DNA of 64,000 nucleotides from positions 186,001-250,000 of the forward strand of contig NZ_CP047159.1 in assembly GCF_019551475.1 (NCBI RefSeq). Direction: 5' to 3'. This stretch comes from Prevotella sp. Rep29. GTDB taxonomy: Bacteria > Bacteroidota > Bacteroidia > Bacteroidales > Bacteroidaceae. The position numbers were made by a program, and so were the translations under genes. Shown here in pieces: positions 53,101 to 62,036 of the stretch; within the stretch, counting starts at the first letter, position 1, and each line of letters starts with the position of its first letter. The notes beneath the pieces are model-generated. The model had not been told where the DNA came from and made no database searches. It was given only the letters and a program-made list of their open reading frames with translations.

Positions 53101-53141
53101 TTTGTTTGGTGGCGCGACGCATTATAAAACTATAATGCTAC

Positions 53142-55100
53142 ATGGCTAAATCATTGATTGAAGAGCTGCCCCGCATTGTGAGCGAGGGTAGGCGAGAGGC
53201 TGCCCAGATACTGGAGCGGCTGAGTAGTGGCACGCAGATTGGTCTGCAGACCAACGAACTGGTGCTGCCGAGTAAGGACGTAAGCGGACTGTTCAAGGGC
53301 AGTTCGCCGCAGATTCCCAATGCTTTCAACATGGCGGGAGGCAATGGTGACGGTTGGATGAACCGCCTTATCTATGGCGATAACCTCTTAGCGATGCAGG
53401 CTTTGCTTGCTGGCGATGCACAAACGGGCTTGCCCTCGCTTCGCGGAAAAGTCGATTTGATTTATATTGACCCGCCATTTGATTCAAAGGCAGACTATCG
53501 AACGAATATCACTTTACCTAATGGAACTGTTCAACAAAAGCCAACAGTATTAGAACAATTTGGTTATGTAGATTTATGGGAAGAGGGTACAATAAGTTAT
53601 CTTAAATATTTGTATCCTCGGATATTATTGATGAAGGAATTACTTTCTGACACAGGACAATTATACATACAGATTGATTGGCATATTGGAGCATATATGA
53701 AAGTCGTTTTGGATGATATATTTGGCAAAAGCAATATGTTAAATGAAATTATCTGGCATTATCAAAGTGGAGGCATTCCAGAAAGCTGTTTTGCAAGAAA
53801 GCATGATACAATCTATTTATATAAGAAGGGTAATATCCATAAATTCAATGTTGATGGAGCTTCATTCCCAAGAAATATTTGTCAAGTTTGTGGCAACAAA
53901 ACTGAGAAGTGGAATAATCTAAAAAAAGAAATTGATGCAGATGGTAGAGTCTATCGTACAATTAAATCAGCAGGTAAAATTTACAAATACTATGATGACG
54001 AACCTGTATTACTTTCAGATGTTTGGTATGATATAAGTCATATACAACAGAAGGATCCGCAAAGAACTGGGTATGCCACTCAAAAGCCCGAAGCCCTCCT
54101 CGAACGCATTATCAAAGCCTCGTCCAACGAAGGCGACCTTGTCTGCGACTTCTTTGGCGGCAGCGGTACAACGGCAGCCGTAGCCGAGCGATTGGGCAGG
54201 CGATGGATAACTTGCGACATCGGCAAGCCTGCATCGTTGGTGATGCGCAAGAGGTTTATTGACCAAGAGGTGAAGCCTTTCCTCTATCAGAGCATCGGCG
54301 ACTATCAGAAGGAGGCGTTCCGCAACAACAAGCGCTATAAGCATGTGGGCGACTTGAGCCAAGTGGTGTTAGGACTGTATGGTGCGCTGCCCTTCACGCC
54401 AGAGCAGACCAACGACCGCAACTTCGGATATATAAAAGGTACACGAACGCTGGTGATGGTCGATTCGCCCAACCGACTGACAACAGCCGCTACGATTCGT
54501 CGTGCTGTCGAGGCTAAGGCCAGTCTGTTGGGCGGCGACTGGGAAAAGGTAGTCGTTTTAGGTTGGAACTTCGCCTTCGATATCTCGTCAGCCATTCAGA
54601 AGTATCAGGACTCGAATGTGGAGGTGCTGGTGATTCCGCCCGACCTGCTGGACAAGTTAGCCAAGAAAGGCTACAAGAAACTGATAGACGACCGAAGCGT
54701 GCGCTTCTCGTCATTACAGTATTTGACTGCAAAGACTACGATGATAAAGCAGACGGGTGAGAATGACGAGATTGATGTGGAACTGGAGAACTACGTGTTG
54801 CTGTCGCCCGATAATATCCCGTTGGACGATAAGGACAAGGCGAAATTGCAACAGGTGTTGGAGCGCGACCCGCTCTCGCTAATAGAATACTGGAGCATTG
54901 ACCCCGATTATGACGGTGCGACCTTCCGCTCAACGTGGCAGGACTATCGGGAGAATGTGGATAACGACAACGACCCGTTGCACTGTGTCTATAAGACGAG
55001 GCTGAGAGTGCCACACAAGACCAGTCGCCAACTGTGCGTGAAGGCAGTAGATGTGTTTGGTTTTGAGAGTCAGGTGGTGTTAAATGTGGAATGGATGTAA
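53142..55100 (+). CDS. mod: Type III restriction-modification methylase subunit (Mod)
   Basis: A 652-residue N6-adenine methyltransferase of the beta class: DPPF at 110-113 (motif IV) and FFGGSGTT at 337-344 (motif I). The region between is the likely target-recognition domain and includes CQVCGNK, a short Cys pair. The C-terminal 250 residues contact Res in characterised systems. It is the first gene of a two-gene operon, 19 bases before res. Bases about 53455-54060, which cover the catalytic-TRD core, are visibly more A/T-rich than both ends of the gene, suggesting replacement by recombination. Recognition sequence cannot be predicted. Confidence 0.93.
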   Translation: MAKSLIEELPRIVSEGRREAAQILERLSSGTQIGLQTNELVLPSKDVSGLFKGSSPQIPNAFNMAGGNGDGWMNRLIYGDNLLAMQALLAGDAQTGLPSLRGKVDLIYIDPPFDSKADYRTNITLPNGTVQQKPTVLEQFGYVDLWEEGTISYLKYLYPRILLMKELLSDTGQLYIQIDWHIGAYMKVVLDDIFGKSNMLNEIIWHYQSGGIPESCFARKHDTIYLYKKGNIHKFNVDGASFPRNICQVCGNKTEKWNNLKKEIDADGRVYRTIKSAGKIYKYYDDEPVLLSDVWYDISHIQQKDPQRTGYATQKPEALLERIIKASSNEGDLVCDFFGGSGTTAAVAERLGRRWITCDIGKPASLVMRKRFIDQEVKPFLYQSIGDYQKEAFRNNKRYKHVGDLSQVVLGLYGALPFTPEQTNDRNFGYIKGTRTLVMVDSPNRLTTAATIRRAVEAKASLLGGDWEKVVVLGWNFAFDISSAIQKYQDSNVEVLVIPPDLLDKLAKKGYKKLIDDRSVRFSSLQYLTAKTTMIKQTGENDEIDVELENYVLLSPDNIPLDDKDKAKLQQVLERDPLSLIEYWSIDPDYDGATFRSTWQDYRENVDNDNDPLHCVYKTRLRVPHKTSRQLCVKAVDVFGFESQVVLNVEWM

Positions 55101-55119
55101 CGGGAGAGATTTATAGGAT

Positions 55120-58041
55120 ATGGCAACAAACGGAATGAATGTTTCGCTGGAATTAGCCAAGCGCCTCAGCGAGACGGTTAATGCAGCATGGGAGAGTGGC
55201 GAACTGATGGAGCAGGTAACTCCGACTACGCAGGAACTGCTGAAGTTTTGGTTCTCGGAAGAATATTGCTCACTACGCAATCGGAACTTCCATGCAGGAC
55301 AACGACAGGCTATCCTCAACATCGTGTATCTGCACGAGGTGATGGACGTAAAGAATGTGCTGGACTATTACGAGCAGGTAACGCCCGACCTGATGCCGAT
55401 AGTCGATTTAGGCACCTTGGGACAGAAGAAATATCAGATGCCTAAATATGCCGTGAAGATGGCAACGGGAACGGGCAAGACGTGGGTGATGCATGCCCTG
55501 CTGCTGTGGCAGATGTTGAATGCAAGAAGAGAAGCCTCCCCCACCACCTCCGAAGGAGGGAAGATGCGATTCCGTTTCACGAAGAACTTTTTGATTGTAG
55601 CACCTGGACTCATTGTATATGACCGTCTGCTGGATGCCTTCTGCGGACGGATGGAGCGTGACAAGGAAGAGCGTAATATCGAAACGAACGACTTCTATCT
55701 GAATCAGGAAGTATTCATTCCTGTGCATTATCGGCAAGAGGTGTTTTCGTTTATCCAGAACAATGTGGTGACGAAAGAAGAAGGAATCGGACGTAAGACA
55801 ACAGGCGACGGACTGATTGCCTTGACGAACTGGCATTTGTTTGAAAACCAGATTGCGGATGAACCGAATGAATCACAGCTAAAGGATATTCCAGCTATGA
55901 TTAACGAACTGCTACCGATTCGGCCTGGCAAAGCTGCTGGAAATGACTTAGGTATGTTGGACCGCCGCTATCTGCGAGGCTCGGAACTGGAATATCTGGC
56001 TGAGTTGGACGACATCATGGTAATCAACGACGAGGCTCATCATATCCACGAGTTGAAACGCAATGGAGAAATTGAGGAGGTGGAATGGCAGAAGGGCCTG
56101 AATGCCATTGCGGAGAAGAAAGGAGAACGATTCTTCCAGATAGACTTCTCAGCTACGCCATACGACCAACGAGGGGCGGGAAAGAAAGTGCAGAAGTGCT
56201 TCTTCCCGCATATCATCGTTGACTTTGACTTGGCAACAGCCATGCGCAAAGGATTGGTAAAGACGCTGTTGCTCGACCGCCGCCAGGAACTGACAGAACT
56301 GAAAGACTTGGACTATAAGGCCGTGCGTGATGAGCGCAACAAGGTTTGCGACCTGAGCGACGGGCAGCGGTTGATGCTTCGTGCCGGAATCGCTAAGTTG
56401 AAGAAACTGGAAACGGAGTTTACGGCTGTCGATGAAAAGAAGAATCCGAAGATGCTCGTCATCTGTGAAGACACGTCGGTTGCACCATACGTGAACCAAC
56501 TGATGCTGGACGAGGGCATGATGCAGGATGAGGTCGTAACCATTGACAGTAACGCTAAAGGAGAAGTGACGGAAGAGGAATGGAAAGAAACCAAGAAAAA
56601 GCTCTTCGATATAGACAAATACCAAAAGCCCAAAGTGATTGTCTCTGTCTTGATGTTACGAGAAGGCTTCGATGTGAACAATATCTGCGTTATTGTGCCG
56701 TTGCGTTCTTCGGAGGCTCCCATCCTGCTGGAGCAGATTATCGGGCGTGGTCTTCGCCTGATGTGGCGAGAACCGGAATATCAGAGCATCAAGGAGGATG
56801 ACCGCAAGCGCGTGTTGCAACTCCATAGTCAGCCAGACACCTATATTGATATGTTGAGCATTATTGAGCATCCGGCATTCATCCAATTCTATGAAGAACT
56901 GTTCGCACAAGGACTGGCAGTGGAAGAGACGGGTGAGACTGGTGCGGAAAGTGCTACGGGCGACATCATCAAAGTGGGATTGCGGGAGAACTTTGGGCAG
57001 TTCGACTTCGAATGGCCCATCATCGTGAGAGAAGCTGAAGAGGAGTTGGAAGATGTGGAGATAGACATCAATGCGCTGCAACCCTTCACGGCGTTCCCGT
57101 TGGAACGGCTTCGGCAGTTCTTGGCGCAGGATGGCGAGGTGTTTATCTCTCAGGAAGCAATTTCAAAGACGCAGTTTGGACGGTACAAGGTAACAGCCAA
57201 TCTATTCACGGCAACAAGTTATAATGAGTTTCTGCAGAAACTGTTGCGCACCATTACGCTGAGATTCGACCGCATCAGTTCGCATCGCGAAATGCCAGTG
57301 CCCAACCTTCAGATTAACGGAGCAAGGACGATAGCTGTCGTGGATCAGTATATCCGCACCCGGTTGTTTGGTCAGGTGTTCAACCCCTTTAATGGTAGCG
57401 ACTGGAAGATCCTGCTCTCGAAAGATGCCATCGTTACCAAACACATCATTGAAGAAATGGCACATGCCGTCTTCAATCTCCAAAATCATATCATGACAAC
57501 AGATGCACAGGTTGTTCATACTCGTTTCTCGTCGGTGCCGGAAGTCAAAATGAGAGAATCTTTCTCGATGGAAACGCACAAAACCATCTATGAACGACAG
57601 GGCTATCCCTCACATGGCGGCGGATTGGAAAGGGCGTTTATCGAATTTCTGGACAAAGATGGGGAGGTGGAACGCTTCTTGAAAATCAGTGAGAATATGC
57701 ATCCGTTTGCAGTCATCTATTACATGCGTAGTGACGGACTCATGGCGACCTATCATCCCGACTTTATTGTCGCAACTGAGGAGAAAGTGTATCTGATTGA
57801 AACGAAAGGAAATGACAAACTGTTCGATAAGAATGTGCGGCAAAAGCAAACTGCTGCAGTAGAGTGGGTGCGGAAAATCAATGAGTTGAAACCAGAAGAA
57901 CGGATGAGCCGTGAATGGGAGTATGTGCTCATCGGCGAGGACCATTTCTATGGACTTGCTTCCGGTGGCGCTTCATTGGTGGAGATTTGTGATCGGTGCA
58001 AAGTTTCGCTTTCGGTTGCTACGGGCGAACTTTTTACATGA
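55120..58041 (+). CDS. res: Type III restriction enzyme helicase/nuclease subunit (Res)
   Basis: A 973-residue protein. The SF2 helicase core has Walker A MATGTGKT (114-121), DEAH (304-307), FSATP (motif III) and a motif VI region LEQIIGRGLRLMWREPE. A C-terminal PD-(D/E)xK nuclease is seen as HPDF (D881) followed by LIETKG (E894, K896). With Mod it would cut DNA after translocation from unmethylated sites. Residues about 139-149 (REASPTTSEGGKMRF) come from an inserted palindromic repeat lying between Walker A and the next helicase motif; the frame is intact. Ends 45 bases from the convergent hemolysin III-like gene. Confidence 0.94.
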   Translation: MATNGMNVSLELAKRLSETVNAAWESGELMEQVTPTTQELLKFWFSEEYCSLRNRNFHAGQRQAILNIVYLHEVMDVKNVLDYYEQVTPDLMPIVDLGTLGQKKYQMPKYAVKMATGTGKTWVMHALLLWQMLNARREASPTTSEGGKMRFRFTKNFLIVAPGLIVYDRLLDAFCGRMERDKEERNIETNDFYLNQEVFIPVHYRQEVFSFIQNNVVTKEEGIGRKTTGDGLIALTNWHLFENQIADEPNESQLKDIPAMINELLPIRPGKAAGNDLGMLDRRYLRGSELEYLAELDDIMVINDEAHHIHELKRNGEIEEVEWQKGLNAIAEKKGERFFQIDFSATPYDQRGAGKKVQKCFFPHIIVDFDLATAMRKGLVKTLLLDRRQELTELKDLDYKAVRDERNKVCDLSDGQRLMLRAGIAKLKKLETEFTAVDEKKNPKMLVICEDTSVAPYVNQLMLDEGMMQDEVVTIDSNAKGEVTEEEWKETKKKLFDIDKYQKPKVIVSVLMLREGFDVNNICVIVPLRSSEAPILLEQIIGRGLRLMWREPEYQSIKEDDRKRVLQLHSQPDTYIDMLSIIEHPAFIQFYEELFAQGLAVEETGETGAESATGDIIKVGLRENFGQFDFEWPIIVREAEEELEDVEIDINALQPFTAFPLERLRQFLAQDGEVFISQEAISKTQFGRYKVTANLFTATSYNEFLQKLLRTITLRFDRISSHREMPVPNLQINGARTIAVVDQYIRTRLFGQVFNPFNGSDWKILLSKDAIVTKHIIEEMAHAVFNLQNHIMTTDAQVVHTRFSSVPEVKMRESFSMETHKTIYERQGYPSHGGGLERAFIEFLDKDGEVERFLKISENMHPFAVIYYMRSDGLMATYHPDFIVATEEKVYLIETKGNDKLFDKNVRQKQTAAVEWVRKINELKPEERMSREWEYVLIGEDHFYGLASGGASLVEICDRCKVSLSVATGELFT
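55535..55560. repeat. Palindromic repeat inserted in frame in res
   Basis: CCTCCCCCACCACCTCC followed by GAAGGAGGG. CCTCC 55547-55551 pairs with GGAGG 55555-55559 over GAA. It resembles the block at 2285-2318 in layout (C-rich arm, CCGAA turn, G-rich arm). Confidence 0.6.
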
Positions 58042-58086
58042 TTCTATTTCTGATAAGATTTTGTCTGACGTAGATGCCCGCGACTT

Positions 58087-58737
58087 CTACAGATATTGCA
58101 CGAGCAGTTTCCAGACGGCGATGATGTGGCAGACGGAGCCTGCAAGGACGAAGAAGTGGAAGATGGTGTGGTTGTGGTTGATGCGGCGCAGGCTGTAGAA
58201 GAATGCGCCGGTGATGTAAAACACGCCTTCGGCGATGATCCAGGAGACGGAAACCATGCCCACACATGCGATGAGCGGCTTGAATGCCACGAGTACGGAC
58301 AGTCCCATCAAAACGAAACAGGTGGTTTCCATATTGCTGTGTGCCTTGAGTTTCGTCAGGCTGACAATCGTTCCGACAATGGCGCAGAGCCACACGAACA
58401 CGAACAGTCCCCATCCCCAATAGCCTTGGTCGCGCAAAGCCGTCAGCGTGATGGGCGAATAGGAACCGGCGATGTGCCAATAGATGGCGGCGTGGTCCCA
58501 TTTGCGTAGGCGATCTTTCCACACGCTCCGGGCATTTGCCGCATGATAGATGGTTGAAGCAAGATACGACATGAGCATACCGAAGAGATAGAGAATCACT
58601 CCAGCGGTCATCCAACCGTCGCCCTGACGGGCACACCAAATCAGGAATATCGTTCCGAACACGATGCCCAACACCACGCCCCCTGCATGGCTGAGCGAAT
58701 TCCAGACCTCTTCTTTCCGGCTCTGTACCTTTTTCAT
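58087..58737 (-). CDS. Hemolysin III/YqfA-like membrane protein
   Basis: A 216-residue protein with seven hydrophobic helices and the HlyIII/PAQR motifs: EEVWNSLSHAGGVVLG near the N-terminus, STIYHAA and WDHAAIYWHIAGSYSPI in the middle, and IFHFFVLAGSVCH near the end. The conserved His residues would bind zinc, as in the related PAQR receptors. Despite the name, a hemolytic activity is not implied. ATG 58737 was chosen over upstream codons because these overlap the promoter. Confidence 0.92.
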   Translation of the reverse strand: MKKVQSRKEEVWNSLSHAGGVVLGIVFGTIFLIWCARQGDGWMTAGVILYLFGMLMSYLASTIYHAANARSVWKDRLRKWDHAAIYWHIAGSYSPITLTALRDQGYWGWGLFVFVWLCAIVGTIVSLTKLKAHSNMETTCFVLMGLSVLVAFKPLIACVGMVSVSWIIAEGVFYITGAFFYSLRRINHNHTIFHFFVLAGSVCHIIAVWKLLVQYL

Positions 58738-58742
58738 GCGGG

Positions 58743-58750
58743 CAAAGATA
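58743..58750 (-). promoter_or_regulatory. -7 box directly upstream of the hemolysin III-like gene
   Basis: TATCTTTG on the minus strand ends 5 bases before ATG 58737. If used, transcription would start about at the start codon (leaderless). Confidence 0.5.
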
Positions 58751-58815
58751 TAACAAAATTCCGATGAAACCGACATTTTTTCGCGAAAAAGCGGTGGATT
58801 GTTTGTATTTCTTTT

Positions 58816-58823
58816 TATCTTTG
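58816..58823 (+). promoter_or_regulatory. -7 box of the dicarboxylate transporter gene
   Basis: TATCTTTG, 33 bases before ATG 58857. The nearest TTTG is only 10 bases upstream, so the -33 box is not consensus. Confidence 0.45.
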
Positions 58824-58856
58824 TCGTGCTTTCGCGAGCCATGAAATAGTTTTCAG

Positions 58857-60191
58857 ATGACATTGGTTATTGTTATACAGTTGTTGATTGTGCTTGCCTT
58901 GATATTTATCGGGGCACGGACGGGTGGTATCGGACTGGGCATCTACGGCATGCTGGGTGTCTTTATCCTGGTGTTTGTCTTCGGTCTGCAGCCGGGCAAA
59001 GTGCCTATCGATGTGATGCTCATCATCGTTTCTGTGATTACGGCGACGGCGATGTTGGAGGCTGCCGGCGGATTGGACTATCTGGTTCAGGTTGCCGCGC
59101 GTTTCCTCCGAAAGCATCCTGAGCATATCACCTATTATGGTCCGCTGACGACGTGGCTCTTTTGTCTGGTGGCAGGCACGGCACACACCTCTTATTCGTT
59201 GCTGCCGATTATCTCGGAGATAGCCACGAACAACAAGATTCGTCCCGAGCGCCCGATGACCGTTGCGACGATTGCCGCCTCACTGGGTATTACGGGCAGT
59301 CCGATGTCTGCCGCGACGGCTGCGCTTATCAGCAACGACCTGCTGGGCGCTCAGGGAATCGAGCTGAAAGATATTCTGCTCATTTGTATTCCTGCTTCGT
59401 TCATCGCCATTCTCGTGGCAGCGTTCGTGCAGAATTTCGTGGGCAAGGAGCTGGAGGACGACCCTGAGTATCAGCGCCGGGTGCGTGAAGGACTGATTGT
59501 TTCCGAAGAGGAAGGAGCGTCTGTTCAAAAAGCGTCTTATGACAAGCGTGCGAAGTATTCCGTGTTTGCCTTTCTGGCAGGCGTGGTGCTGGTGGTGCTG
59601 TTCGGTTCTGTTCCGTCGTTGCGCCCGTCGTTCGAGGTCAATGGCGTACCGGAGCGTCTGTCGATGACGGACACGATAGAGATGGTGATGATGTCGGTGG
59701 CGGTGCTCATTCTGCTCGTCTCTCGCGCCAATGTGGGGAAAGCCGTCAGTGGCAACATCTTCCAGGCAGGTATGGTGGCGGTGGTAGCCATTTTCGGTAT
59801 TGCGTGGATGGGCGACACGTTCTTTACGGGCAATATGGAGTTTTTCCGAACGCAGATATCCCATATCGTCACGCAGTATCCTTATCTCTTCTCCGTTGCC
59901 TTGTTCCTGATGAGCATCATGCTCTTCTCACAGGCGGCAGCCGTGCGCACCCTCTATCCGCTGGGCATCGCACTGGGCATCAGTCCGTTGGCACTCATCG
60001 CCATGTTCCCGGCAGTCAACGGCTACTTCTTCATTCCCAACTATCCCACGGAGGTGGCAGCCATCAATTTCGACCGCACGGGAACGACGCGCATCGGCAA
60101 ATATGTGCTCAACCATTCGTTCCAGCTTGCAGGCTTCATCACCACCATTGTCAGCATCGGACTCGGCTACGTGATAACGCTCTTTTATTGA
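58857..60191 (+). CDS. Anaerobic C4-dicarboxylate transporter (DcuA/DcuB family)
   Basis: A 444-residue inner-membrane carrier with about 10-12 helices. Dcu-family segments are clear: TGGIGLGIYGMLGVFILVFVFG at the N-terminus, GTAHTSYSLLPIISEIA, AASLGITGSPMSAATAAL and FPAVNGYFFIPNYPTEVAAINFDRTGTTRIGKYVLNHSF. It would exchange fumarate, malate or aspartate for succinate, consistent with the succinate-forming anaerobic metabolism of Prevotella. Which of DcuA or DcuB it corresponds to cannot be decided. Single gene. Confidence 0.93.
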   Translation: MTLVIVIQLLIVLALIFIGARTGGIGLGIYGMLGVFILVFVFGLQPGKVPIDVMLIIVSVITATAMLEAAGGLDYLVQVAARFLRKHPEHITYYGPLTTWLFCLVAGTAHTSYSLLPIISEIATNNKIRPERPMTVATIAASLGITGSPMSAATAALISNDLLGAQGIELKDILLICIPASFIAILVAAFVQNFVGKELEDDPEYQRRVREGLIVSEEEGASVQKASYDKRAKYSVFAFLAGVVLVVLFGSVPSLRPSFEVNGVPERLSMTDTIEMVMMSVAVLILLVSRANVGKAVSGNIFQAGMVAVVAIFGIAWMGDTFFTGNMEFFRTQISHIVTQYPYLFSVALFLMSIMLFSQAAAVRTLYPLGIALGISPLALIAMFPAVNGYFFIPNYPTEVAAINFDRTGTTRIGKYVLNHSFQLAGFITTIVSIGLGYVITLFY

Positions 60192-60294
60192 GATAGTGAT
60201 AAGAAAATAGAATGTTTGTTTAACAAATATGTTAAAAAACTAAAACGGGGGGGTAAAAGTAAGAATTTTTTATCGCTCGGTTGTTTTTTTGTTA

Positions 60295-60302
60295 TACCTT
60301 TG
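60295..60302 (+). promoter_or_regulatory. -7 box before the small peptide/fimbrillin pair
   Basis: TACCTTTG, 46 bases before ATG 60349. The upstream bases are T-rich without a well-spaced TTTG. Confidence 0.5.
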
Positions 60303-60348
60303 CACCGCATTTTTTAAACAACACACATTAAATTAAAATAGAATAGAA

Positions 60349-60561
60349 ATGAAAGTAAAGTATTTGAAACCAGAGTCAAGTGTGCTGCCAATGCAGACGG
60401 AGTCATATCTTGCAGGCACGAAAAACCAAGGTGCTTCAACCGAGACTCCCACTGAAGGTGGAGGCATCGGTGGTAAAGAAGAACCTGCAAAGTCAACGGT
60501 TTGGAACGATGACGATTTAGATAATCGATTAAATGAGTGGGAGGATTGGAATAAGATGTGA
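60349..60561 (+). CDS. Small acidic peptide of unknown function upstream of a fimbrillin
   Basis: A 70-residue peptide without signal sequence. The opening MKVKYLKPESSVLPMQTESYLAGTK fits a pattern I associate with small Prevotella/Bacteroides peptides (Y-x-K-P, hydrophobic alternation, then L-x-G/S). A Gly-rich segment (EGGGIGGKEEPAK) and an acidic Asp/Trp-rich end (WNDDDLDNRLNEWEDWNKM) follow. Such peptides often precede surface proteins. The function is unknown; a precursor peptide is possible because of the GG site, but no maturation enzyme is visible. The fimbrillin gene starts 24 bases downstream. Confidence 0.7.
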   Translation: MKVKYLKPESSVLPMQTESYLAGTKNQGASTETPTEGGGIGGKEEPAKSTVWNDDDLDNRLNEWEDWNKM

Positions 60562-60585
60562 GTATAAATCATAACGAAAGTAGAT

Positions 60586-61953
60586 ATGTTGAAAAGATTT
60601 GGAATGTTTCTTCTGTGCCTTTCCGCCTTATGGGCATGCACAGACGATGACGTAACAGTCGTAGAACAGAACGACCTCGACCGCATGGTGGAAATCACCA
60701 TCAATGCGGGAGTGGACGCAGAAGGTTCTACCCGTACGTTTATAGCTGCTTCCGGAGATAACTTCTGGAAAGTGGGCGACAGCATCGGTGTTTGGGTGCT
60801 CAATGATGCGGGGAGTGTGGTAACCGGTCCTCAGCCCTACAAGTTCAAAGTGACAGAAGTGAAGTCCGACCAAACCAAATGCACCTTGCAGGGAAAGGTG
60901 CCGGCGCAATATGAGAACAACCGCCTTGCAGCCATCTATCCTTATCAGGCAGATGCTACGCTGGAGAAGGTGGACAAGTTTAACGTACCATGCGTAATGA
61001 AAGATGGGTATTTTGATTGTATAGATGATGAGAATTATAAGTATCTTCTTACGGCAAACGTTCCGACTGTCCAAAAAGCAGTAAAAGGCAGTTATGATCC
61101 GGAGGCGTATATCTCTATCGCTGTAATGAATGAAGTTGGCACTGACTTGAATTTTAGGAATGCTTGCACATTAATCAAATTCACGGCGCCATCGAATACG
61201 GGAAAGACCATTACGTCAGTGAAGTTTGAGAGTCGCAACGAAACAGAATTGGATGAGCAAGTCAACGATTTGACAGGTCGTTTTGAAATTGCCTATTGTC
61301 CAACAGAATATGGATACTCCCCTGCAGGTTATAATGCACCTAATGCAGAGATGAAAAATTTCCTTCTTGTTGCAAATATGAAGCCCGTTGGGGCGAATAC
61401 TAAATCGGTGACATTGGAAGCTCCGGAAGGTTTTGAGCCTGGTGCGACCTATTACATGGTGGTAAAAAGTTTTATATCAAATTATGAAATGTCAACGACA
61501 CTTCCAGAAACAGGAGGAGGAAATTGGGTAGATCCTCAAGTGGATGGTGTTATTTTTTATTCAACGGCTGTACCAAATCCTCTTAGAGCTTATGATGAAA
61601 ACGACCGAATTATCAATTATACAATGTCCGAGTCTCCTACTCCTTTAGATGATATAACTGTTAATGTAAGTAAAGGTTATCCGTTACTTAAGAGTGGACA
61701 TATTCTTTATTTTACAGCATCCGACGGAACGGTTTGTACACGCAAATTTAAGGCTTCAAGCACTGTTGAAACGACAGAGGAAACTCTCAGAGCAGTCAAA
61801 CCAAGTGAACTTGTTGAAGGAGAAGTTAACTATTGGTATTGGGTGACGAGGAAAACAATTACTACCACTTCCGGTCTTAACTTCGAGCGCAACACTTATA
61901 AGCCTTTGACGTTTGCGGACAATTCGTCGAACTGGTCGGGTAAGTTTCAGTAA
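60586..61953 (+). CDS. Fimbrillin family (Mfa/FimA-like) lipoprotein
   Basis: A 455-residue lipoprotein with lipobox LSALWAC (Cys about 18). The N-terminal region (EGSTRTFIAASGDNFWKVGDSIGVWVLND...LAAIYPYQADATLE) has the order typical of fimbrillin-like proteins: an R-T-F strand, W..GD.IGV and YPY. The C-terminus (NTYKPLTFADNSSNWSGKF) is the usual last-strand pattern of this family. It may form or decorate a surface pilus. Roughly 61000-61830 is more A/T-rich than the first 400 bases of the gene. Confidence 0.8.
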   Translation: MLKRFGMFLLCLSALWACTDDDVTVVEQNDLDRMVEITINAGVDAEGSTRTFIAASGDNFWKVGDSIGVWVLNDAGSVVTGPQPYKFKVTEVKSDQTKCTLQGKVPAQYENNRLAAIYPYQADATLEKVDKFNVPCVMKDGYFDCIDDENYKYLLTANVPTVQKAVKGSYDPEAYISIAVMNEVGTDLNFRNACTLIKFTAPSNTGKTITSVKFESRNETELDEQVNDLTGRFEIAYCPTEYGYSPAGYNAPNAEMKNFLLVANMKPVGANTKSVTLEAPEGFEPGATYYMVVKSFISNYEMSTTLPETGGGNWVDPQVDGVIFYSTAVPNPLRAYDENDRIINYTMSESPTPLDDITVNVSKGYPLLKSGHILYFTASDGTVCTRKFKASSTVETTEETLRAVKPSELVEGEVNYWYWVTRKTITTTSGLNFERNTYKPLTFADNSSNWSGKFQ

Positions 61954-61983
61954 ACGTATTGGAAGTAGATAATAGACAATAAT

Positions 61984-62030
61984 AACAAAGTGCGCCGCAA
62001 GTCACTCTCGACTTGCGGCGCACTTGATTT
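61984..62030. terminator. Terminator between fimbrillin and RNase R genes
   Basis: AAGTGCGCCGCAAGT 61988-62002 pairs perfectly with ACTTGCGGCGCACTT 62011-62025 (15 pairs, 8-base loop), followed by GATTTTGTG. It serves both convergent genes. Confidence 0.92.
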
Positions 62031-62036
62031 TGTGTA

